Of a DNA stretch of 64,000 bases, positions 1 to 5,710 are shown piece after piece (positions within the stretch are counted from its first letter, which is position 1; the number at the start of each line of letters is the position of its first letter). Source of the DNA: Helicobacter sp. 13S00477-4 (lineage in GTDB: Bacteria > Campylobacterota > Campylobacteria > Campylobacterales > Helicobacteraceae); contig NZ_MLAS01000006.1 of the NCBI RefSeq assembly GCF_002272785.1, positions 1-64,000 of the forward strand, written 5' to 3'. Below the pieces are notes generated by a model. The model ran no database searches, was not told the origin of the DNA, and worked only from the letters and a program-made list of their open reading frames with translations. Both the position numbers and the translations under genes were made by a program.

Positions 1-104
1 CACTCTAATGCTTGGGTATCTTTTACTTTAGCATTCAACACATTAGCTAGGCTTTTGAACGCAGGGACAAACTTATCATCTAAATTTTCAATAATTAAAG
101 TCAT
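1..104 (-). CDS. Antitoxin-like small protein, 5' end only (partial)
   Basis: The reading frame starts at the ATG complementary to 102-104 and runs off the left edge, giving 34 residues that begin MTLIIENLDDKFVPAFKSLA. A good ribosome-binding site (AAAGGA) lies upstream and a TATAAT box lies at 133-138 on the same strand. The beginning resembles the N-termini of short antitoxins paired with RelE/YafQ-type toxins in Helicobacter and Campylobacter, but that is recollection of a pattern; the toxin would lie outside the window. The presence of a gene is fairly sure, its function is not. Confidence 0.5.
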   Translation of the reverse strand, partial: MTLIIENLDDKFVPAFKSLANVLNAKVKDTQALE

Positions 105-132
105 CTCAAAATCCTTTTTTAGCTTTTTTGAT

Positions 133-138
133 ATTATA
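133..138 (-). promoter_or_regulatory. -10 box for the antitoxin-like gene
   Basis: A perfect TATAAT on the minus strand lies about 30 bases upstream of the ATG at 104. Helicobacter housekeeping promoters often have a clear -10 and no -35 box, and none is obvious here. Confidence 0.45.
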
Positions 139-327
139 ACCTTTTTCTATGAGGTTACCACTTATTATCAATATATCCTAAGTGAAGGCAGGGCAGGGAT
201 ATTTTTATAATCACAGATTTTTAAAACTAAATGCCAATGATACCAAGATTTTACCCGCATACTTCCTATTTGTGCATTATAAGATTATTTTGTTTGGGTA
301 TTTGCCTGCTAGTCTAGTTGTTTTATG

Positions 328-333
328 TATAAT
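328..333 (+). promoter_or_regulatory. -10 box for the candidate type I toxin mRNA
   Basis: A perfect TATAAT, preceded directly by TG, would start transcription near 340. Position 340 is exactly the first base of a 7-bp stem (340-346 with 363-369), so the mRNA would begin with a hairpin, as is common for type I toxin mRNAs. Confidence 0.5.
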
Positions 334-385
334 ATAAATGAGGTTGTACCAAACGAGGACAGCAACCTCTTTTGGTAAATTTATG

Positions 386-400
386 ACCTCGAAATGAGGT
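386..400 (+). promoter_or_regulatory. Hairpin sequestering the Shine-Dalgarno of the small peptide
   Basis: ACCTC (386-390) pairs with GAGGT (396-400) around a 5-base GAAAT loop. The 3' arm is the ribosome-binding site (GAGGTGG) of the peptide starting at 408. Translation would therefore need the hairpin to open, as in the AapA and Hok-like type I toxin families. Confidence 0.5.
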
Positions 401-407
401 GGTAAGT

Positions 408-485
408 ATGCCATTACTTAAGATACTGAAACATATCTTAGTGATGATTATACTACTTTGTTTATTAATAAACAAGTTATATTAA
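408..485 (+). CDS. 25-residue hydrophobic peptide, candidate type I toxin
   Basis: This ATG-to-TAA frame encodes 25 residues starting MPLLKILKHILVMII and ending LINKLY. It has a basic N-terminal part with three lysines and a histidine, then about 13 consecutive hydrophobic residues, enough for one membrane span. It has a strong Shine-Dalgarno, its own -10 box (328-333), a terminator hairpin (496-525) and an opposing promoter (447-475). Size and layout are those of membrane-damaging type I toxins (Ibs, TisB, AapA). It lacks the conserved SWKTLY core I recall for H. pylori AapA peptides, so it would be a different family. The toxin role is inferred; the reading frame and hairpins are seen directly. 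Confidence 0.5.
   Translation: MPLLKILKHILVMIILLCLLINKLY
447..475 (-). promoter_or_regulatory. Antisense promoter inside the small-peptide gene
   Basis: On the minus strand TTGTTT (470-475) and a perfect TATAAT (447-452) are separated by 17 bases. A transcript would start near 440 and run leftward, covering the peptide start codon, its ribosome-binding site and the 5' hairpin. This is the arrangement of IsoA-type antisense antitoxin RNAs. No strong U-tract terminator for the antisense RNA was identified, so its end is unknown. Confidence 0.45.
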
Positions 486-495
486 TCCTAAGATA

Positions 496-525
496 AACAC
501 GAAGGTTTAACCCTTTGTGTTTTTT
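496..525 (+). terminator. Intrinsic terminator of the candidate type I toxin mRNA
   Basis: A 10-bp stem (496-505 with 512-521, one G-U pair) closes a 6-base loop and runs into a T-tract ending at 525, ten bases after the peptide stop codon. It is one of the clearer rho-independent terminators in the window. Confidence 0.65.
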
Positions 526-602
526 AGTATCTAGTCCTCATTTATGCTTTCATAGCAAATATAAAACCTATCTTCCCAATCCCACAAGTTTAATTCATTT
601 TG

Positions 603-1103
603 TTACAAATCTTTAGCCAATACCATAAATTTCATTAAATCGTGATTATCTACGATTTTATCATACCTCTCTTCTTCTTCTCTTGTTATTACCACAGGCA
701 ATAATCCTTGTTCGAAGCAAGAATATATCATTAAAAATTTTCCTAATACACTGTATCCATAATTATCATTCTTACGTTCTAACCAATTATAAAGAAAATG
801 CCAATCATATGCACTTGAAGTATTTGTTTTTAGGATACTGTTGAATTCACCAAGCAAATCATCATTTAGTTTTTGTCCCAATATCAAAGATTCTACCATT
901 TTCAACCCTAATTTTTTATAATTATGCACTTCATAAAAATCTACTACCCTCATCGCTTCAGGTATATAATCATAAAATATTATTGAATTGATTTGATTAG
1001 GGTTTGCGTGTGATTCCCTGATAGTATGATATGCCATACGAGCACATATATCCAACATATATTTATCTAAAATCTTTTTAAATTCATCTCTAGTTTTTAG
1101 CAT
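603..1103 (-). CDS. Unknown 166-residue protein coupled to a zeta-toxin-like gene
   Basis: I do not recognise this soluble, charged, probably helical protein; it has no signal peptide or membrane segment. Its ATG lies inside the last codons of the upstream zeta-toxin-like gene (7-bp overlap, with start and stop in ATGCTAA), so translation is probably coupled. The C-terminal third is acidic (an EEEERYDKIVDNHD stretch) and follows aromatic-rich helices. The position suggests a partner, immunity protein or second effector of the kinase. Classical epsilon antitoxins are smaller and lie upstream of zeta, so it cannot simply be called the antitoxin. It is probably a real gene of unknown function. 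Confidence 0.7.
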   Translation of the reverse strand: MLKTRDEFKKILDKYMLDICARMAYHTIRESHANPNQINSIIFYDYIPEAMRVVDFYEVHNYKKLGLKMVESLILGQKLNDDLLGEFNSILKTNTSSAYDWHFLYNWLERKNDNYGYSVLGKFLMIYSCFEQGLLPVVITREEEERYDKIVDNHDLMKFMVLAKDL

Positions 1104-1675
1104 TCAATTCTTTGTATCCATTTTGGCATGGTCTCAATTATATTTTTACTTTCAAATTGATTTTTTCTAATCCTACCTACATACCTTAAGGACACAGAAT
1201 TATCATATAAATAAATTTCATCACATAAATCTATCACTTCATTTAGGTTATAAAAGGATTGAATATAACGCTTTTCAATCACGCTATGAGCTATATCATG
1301 CCCGCCTTTTGCTACCCTCATTGCTACCCTTTGTTTAGCGATTTCCACACTATCCACACCCACATAATAAAGATGAATTTTATAACCCTTGCCTCTTAGC
1401 TCTATAAAATCATCTTTATAAATATTTTTAACTTCTTGATTGAAACTAATTTGTTTTTTGATACATTTTTCCAACATAAGACAAGCGATTTTACCTGCCC
1501 TAAATTGGTCTTTTTCCTCTCGCCAGTCCCCGAAGCTACTGACTATCTCATCGATATTTATCCTATAGCCAAAGTGTTTTTTTCTTTCTAGCTTATCATA
1601 ATACAGGGTCGTTTTACCTGACCCATCCACACCAGCAAATATATTGGCTATTGGGTTGTCTTTACTCAGGTTCAT
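1097..1675 (-). CDS. Zeta-toxin-family P-loop kinase
   Basis: Zeta toxins phosphorylate UDP-N-acetylglucosamine and block peptidoglycan synthesis when their antitoxin is lost. Seen here are an N-terminal Walker A (FAGVDGSGKTT, about residues 13-23), an INIDEI segment at the place of the conserved acidic substrate contact, and the C-terminal GGHDIAHSVIEKRY motif typical of the family. I chose the ATG at 1675, 11 codons after the longest frame start at 1708, because an AGAGGAAAAAGAG ribosome-binding site lies just upstream. The length of 192 residues is short for plasmid zeta (near 280) but normal for chromosomal zeta-like kinases. Activity as a toxin rather than a housekeeping kinase is inferred. 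Confidence 0.75.
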   Translation of the reverse strand: MNLSKDNPIANIFAGVDGSGKTTLYYDKLERKKHFGYRINIDEIVSSFGDWREEKDQFRAGKIACLMLEKCIKKQISFNQEVKNIYKDDFIELRGKGYKIHLYYVGVDSVEIAKQRVAMRVAKGGHDIAHSVIEKRYIQSFYNLNEVIDLCDEIYLYDNSVSLRYVGRIRKNQFESKNIIETMPKWIQRIEC

Positions 1676-1717
1676 ATCTCTTTTTCCTCTCCCTTCATCA
1701 CTAGTCAATAAGCGTCG

Positions 1718-1897
1718 CTATATGCTTGTATCTCTCCTATGAGCGGGGTAAACTTCTACTACCGATTGTATTGATTGAGTAGGTTTTGAAGCTCTTAGGT
1801 CTCTATCCCTAGCCCTTTGCACTTCGCTAGCTCTTTGGGTCGGTATTCCTTCGAGTGCTTTTGTATCTCTAAAGCCGTCATGATTTTCCTTATCCAT
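1718..1897 (-). CDS. Small Arg-rich hypothetical protein upstream of the zeta-like kinase
   Basis: A 59-residue frame begins at the ATG at 1897 (MDKENHDGFRDTKALEG) and ends 42 bases before the kinase start. It contains a run rich in arginine and glutamate, unusual for such an AT-rich genome, which argues for real coding. The frame stays open upstream to a TTG at 2044, but that part is AT-rich and low-complexity. Its place just before a zeta kinase is where an antitoxin would lie, but no antitoxin motif is recognised. A second overlapping frame also looks partly coding, so confidence is low. Confidence 0.35.
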   Translation of the reverse strand: MDKENHDGFRDTKALEGIPTQRASEVQRARDRDLRASKPTQSIQSVVEVYPAHRRDTSI

Positions 1898-2044
1898 TTT
1901 TAAAATATTTCCTGCTATCTCAGCGATACCGCCGCCGCATTTAAATTTTTTATTTTTAAAATAGTGGATTTTATAAAATCCAAAAATCAAATTTATCCAT
2001 TTAAAATAAAATCCCTGAATCTTTTTTACCTCTTTTTTGCACAA

Positions 2045-2965
2045 AAGACCCTAATATTTTAACAGATTGTCAAAAATGCAAAAAATTCATACAAGTCAAT
2101 TTGAATTATGAAGTTTTTTATCTTAATTTAAACTTAATATTTATTTATCAAAATAAATAACATTATGAGACTAACTTTTATATTAAAAGATATAAGCACA
2201 CTTAAAAATCCCTTATTTACTTTATTCAATAGGTTATAATCCAAAGTGTGCCAAATCATTTATCCAATTTGTGCCAAAACCCATATCTAAAACTTACTTA
2301 CTTGCCTAAATATTTTATGATAGATACAAGCCTAGATAAAAACACTCTTCCTCTCACTACCCTAATGCTTCTTGTTTTAATTCCGCATTACCCTTAAGTG
2401 TAAACCATTCAAAGGCGAGGGTTTATACCCTCTTTAAATGTGAAATATTTGGCTCAGGTTTAGTTTCAAGATTGGGTTTTGGCTAATTGTCTTTTGCACT
2501 ATGGATAAACTTTAATTGTCCTGTGTTGTAATAAGGTCTTAGGGCTTTGATTTTCTCTACTTTTGATATTTTTCGGCTTGCTTGGTAGGGATTGATTGCG
2601 TTTATCAAAATGGGTTTATTCTCATTCCTATTTCATTGCTTTTTTGGCTTCGGATTCTTGGGCTTTTCACACCCCGCTTACCACTAACCCACACAACCCT
2701 CTGTCTTTGGCAAATTGTAAAAGTGGTTGTGTCTTTATTTGTTGGGTTGGGTTTTGATTCTTGTGGATTTGATAAGTTTATTCACTAAACTCCTCTTACT
2801 ACCCTAACATTTTACACCCTACCCATACACGATATTCTCCCTCATACCACTTCACGCCAACCCTTTTAAAATTTGGGTTGTGCTAGTTTTATTGTCAATC
2901 ACCCTCCTTCGCTTAGAGCTAGAAGATATATCAGATGCTTTTATTTGGCTTGGGTATGTTTGTGT
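2045..2965. other. Gene-poor stretch
   Basis: About 0.9 kb without a supportable gene. Frames are short and lack ribosome-binding sites. Base composition shifts from very AT-rich (2045-2250) to C- and T-rich on the plus strand (2330-2960), with scattered CCCT motifs. It looks like decayed sequence on the boundary of the accessory region. Confidence 0.4.
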
Positions 2966-3246
2966 GTTGGTATTTGGTTTATTTTGGAAGGGTTATGAAT
3001 GTGTTGGTATTTGGTTTATTTTGGAAGGGTTATGAATGTGTTGGTATTTGGTTTATTTTGGAAGGGTTATGAATGTGTTGGTATTTGGTTTATTTTGGAA
3101 GGGTTATGAATGTGTTGGTATTTGGTTTATTTTGGAAGGGTTATGAATGTGTTGGTATTTGGTTTATTTTGGAAGGGTTATGAATGTGTTGGTATTTGGT
3201 TTATTTTGGAAGGGTTATGAATGTGTTGGTATTTGGTTTATTTTGG
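2966..3246 (+). repeat. 37-bp tandem repeat, about 7.6 copies
   Basis: A 37-bp unit (starting GTGTTGGTATTTGGTTTATT and ending GGGTTATGAAT) recurs with identical sequence at 3001, 3038, 3075, 3112, 3149 and 3186. A first copy starts near 2966 and may be one or two bases different in length. The last copy (3223) breaks off into a G-rich tract at 3245. The period is not a multiple of three and stop codons occur in both directions, so it is not coding. It is a minisatellite likely to vary in copy number. Confidence 0.9.
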
Positions 3247-3290
3247 GGATGGGGGGGTATCCATCCCCATCCCCCCATCCCTCCCCCCTC
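3245..3290. repeat. G/C homopolymer tract with inverted repeat and G-quadruplex motif
   Basis: The plus strand reads G4-AT-G7, then TAT, then runs of C4, C6, C3 and C6 separated by AT or T. The G-rich and C-rich halves can pair as a hairpin. On the minus strand 3265-3288 has four G-runs of three or more with 1-2 base loops, a textbook G-quadruplex motif. It directly follows the 37-bp repeat array. Confidence 0.7.
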
Positions 3291-3447
3291 ACACTCAAAT
3301 AATGGATTTTTTGGATTTTAAGATTTTTGTAGATTGTAATTCAAAATAATAAATTTTATTTTCATTATTTGACAAATAAGATTTTTATAGATAGAATAGC
3401 GATAATAAATTTTAAAGTTCAATAAAATTTTATTATTTAACCTTATA

Positions 3448-3795
3448 CTATATAGTATTATAAATATTTTTAGTAATTGCTCTATCAAATTTTTTGTTTG
3501 TTATTTTGTAATAATCATCAAAGACCCTCAAATAAGTATTTTTATGCTCTTCTTGATGGCTTTGGATTATGCAAAGGCTAATATAATCAAGCCCTTTACA
3601 AGTGCTTTCATGGATTATCTCTGTAAAATACCTTGCTTGCCTTCCTTTATCTTGTATGGTTTGTTTGGCTTCAAAGAGGTTATTGCTAAAATCTAAAACA
3701 TCATAAAATGAATCAGGAGAAATGAGTAAGCCATCATCATTTTTTAGGCTTTGGGCTTGGATTTTTAAGATTTGGGCAGAGCCTATGATGATGGC
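3448..3795 (-). pseudogene. Frameshifted 3' remainder of the TpsA-like gene
   Basis: Directly past the stop codon of the TpsA-like frame (3783), another frame on the same strand is open for 115 codons without a start codon. It begins with GSAQILKIQAQSLKNDDG, which has the alternating hydrophobic and Asn/Gly pattern of haemagglutinin repeats, and ends at a TAG at 3448-3450. Adding one base within the CCATCATCATAGG stretch (about 3782-3794) would join the two frames. I read it as the true C-terminal part cut off by a one-base deletion; a sequencing error is the alternative. Confidence 0.6.
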
Positions 3796-5534
3796 TTATA
3801 AGCAGCTGTGTCTAATCTATCTTCATACACCAAACGTTCAAAATCAACATCCCCATCCCTTAAGAACCTAATAGGATCAAGCTCACCTGTGTCATCTTCT
3901 TCATCATCCTCATCATATCCTTCCCAATCCCCTTTGGTGATGTGTGTTTGTTCGATTAAGATTTTTTGAGTTTTTAGCTTGACTTTGTTATGGATATTTG
4001 CAGCTTGAATGTCTAAAGAGTGTGTTGCATAGATAAAAGCTTCATCATTAAAAAGGGTATGGGCTTGCATAGAAATATTGTCAGAAATAATGAAGGCTTT
4101 ATCTTGGTTGTAAAGGTTAGAAGCAATCAAAAAAGCATCTTTAGCATAAATGAGTCCTTTGATATTTGAGAGGGTAGAAGCAGAGAGTTTTAAATTTTGC
4201 TTAGAGATGATAACCCCAGAATTTTGTAGCTCTTCTTGTGTTTTTATCAATATAGAGCCTGCTGATTGGATGAAAGATTGGTTATTCAAAGAATAGGTTT
4301 GGATGGATAAATCTTTGGAAGCAAAAAAGCCTCTATTGTATTTAAAATGAGGCTCAGGAGCATTATCTTTAGCTTCAATTCCAATAGATTGAATGGATTC
4401 AAAAGCAACAGGATATATATTTTGAGAAAAATTAGGATAATTATTATCAATATAAGCTGAAGTTATTTCAATCTTGCCATTGCTTTGGATGACAAACCCT
4501 CCATCCCCTTCTTTGAGTGATGGGAAGGTAGCCATAATACCCTTATTGTCAATGAGAGAATTGGCACAGGAAGCAATGAGGTAAATAGAATTGGCATAAA
4601 CCCCACCTAAATAAGCTACATCAAGGGCAAGTTTGAACTCTTCTTGTTTGGAAGTGATGTCTTTAGATTCTATGGGCTGCCATAAGAGCAAAGCTCCTTT
4701 CTCATCAAGACTGATTTGATTAGAACCTAAAATAATATTGAGTTCTTTGGCATAGAGTTTTTGATGGATACTCAAAGATTTGGCTAAGAGGTTGAGTGAA
4801 GTTGAAGGGAAGGCATTCAAAGAATCAATATTGATGTGTCCTTTTTGCACCCTCAAAGAAAAGTTGTGTTTCAAATTTTGGTTGTCTTGAAGCTGGGCTA
4901 GTCTTGAAGGGTTTGGGATAATAGAGGATTGAGGTATGGATTTATTTTTTGTTATTAAGCCTGTAGAAAGGGTCAAATCACCAGTATTGATGAAAGCACA
5001 ACCTTGACAAGTGATGCCATTAGGATTAGCAATGATAAGTCCTGCTTGTTTGCCTGCAATCTCAAGACTACCCTTTAATATAGAAGAATGGGTGGAAGTA
5101 ACTTGATTTAAAATAAGGTTAGCTTCAGAGTTTGATAAGTTTGGATTCGAAGTGATGAATCCAGATAATTGAGTTGATGTGATGGATTCTATAGAGTTAT
5201 TGATGATGATACCCCTTGCATTCACATTAAAGTCCAAGTAATGATTGTTAGAAATCCCTATTTGATTGGGGGCTGTGATATTGATGATGGGGATGTTGTT
5301 TGTAGAAGTATCTATTGAAGGGGCAAATTGAGCTTTGGAAGTATCAGGAATGATGGGCATTATGCCCTCATTGGGACTTATAGTCGGTATCAAAGCAGGC
5401 TCAGCCAACAAGATAGAACAAAAACTTAAAGCATAAAGAAAAAAAATAGGCATTTGAAAAACTTTGAAAACAAAATCTTTGAGGTATTGGATTTTTGTTT
5501 CCAAAATATATGGTGATTTTTTTATTTGAATCAA
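3783..5534 (-). CDS. TpsA-like filamentous haemagglutinin (two-partner secretion), truncated
   Basis: This is a large surface or secreted adhesin of the two-partner secretion type. After a long signal sequence (hydrophobic core about residues 29-44, cleavage near LLA-EP) comes a TPS domain (about 80-300) with the family motifs NPNL (130-133) and NPNGI (170-174) followed by CQGC, then haemagglutinin-like repeats. It ends after 583 residues at a stop that looks like a frameshift, with the protein continuing in another frame to 3448. The in-frame start is a TTG at 5534. An ATG four bases upstream has a better ribosome-binding site (GAGGGA) but is out of frame by one base because of an A7 tract. 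No TpsB transporter gene lies in the window. Family is confident; functionality is doubtful. Confidence 0.75.
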   Translation of the reverse strand: MIQIKKSPYILETKIQYLKDFVFKVFQMPIFFLYALSFCSILLAEPALIPTISPNEGIMPIIPDTSKAQFAPSIDTSTNNIPIINITAPNQIGISNNHYLDFNVNARGIIINNSIESITSTQLSGFITSNPNLSNSEANLILNQVTSTHSSILKGSLEIAGKQAGLIIANPNGITCQGCAFINTGDLTLSTGLITKNKSIPQSSIIPNPSRLAQLQDNQNLKHNFSLRVQKGHINIDSLNAFPSTSLNLLAKSLSIHQKLYAKELNIILGSNQISLDEKGALLLWQPIESKDITSKQEEFKLALDVAYLGGVYANSIYLIASCANSLIDNKGIMATFPSLKEGDGGFVIQSNGKIEITSAYIDNNYPNFSQNIYPVAFESIQSIGIEAKDNAPEPHFKYNRGFFASKDLSIQTYSLNNQSFIQSAGSILIKTQEELQNSGVIISKQNLKLSASTLSNIKGLIYAKDAFLIASNLYNQDKAFIISDNISMQAHTLFNDEAFIYATHSLDIQAANIHNKVKLKTQKILIEQTHITKGDWEGYDEDDEEDDTGELDPIRFLRDGDVDFERLVYEDRLDTAAYKPSS

Positions 5535-5710
5535 TCATTCCCTCATTTGATAAATTACTTATTCAAAGACATAAAAATTTAATTATTAATTGATATTTGA
5601 TATTAAAATAGCGTGATATTAAAATAAGGTTGCTTAAGTTTAGGTTAAAAAATTAAAAAGATATTTTAGGATAAAGGCTAAGAGGAAAAATCCCCTTAAG
5701 AGATAAGGCA

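Noticed and set aside
1897-2044. Upstream extension of the small Arg-rich gene to a TTG at 2044
   Set aside because: The added residues are Lys/Phe/Ile low-complexity translated from very AT-rich DNA, and the TTG has no ribosome-binding site.
2582-2788. 68-codon plus-strand frame with hydrophobic stretches
   Set aside because: No ribosome-binding site, skewed low-complexity composition and no family resemblance; it lies in decayed gene-poor DNA.
2966-3246. Regularly spaced repeats resembling a CRISPR array
   Set aside because: Copies are directly contiguous with period 37 and no spacers; no cas gene is present. It is a tandem minisatellite.
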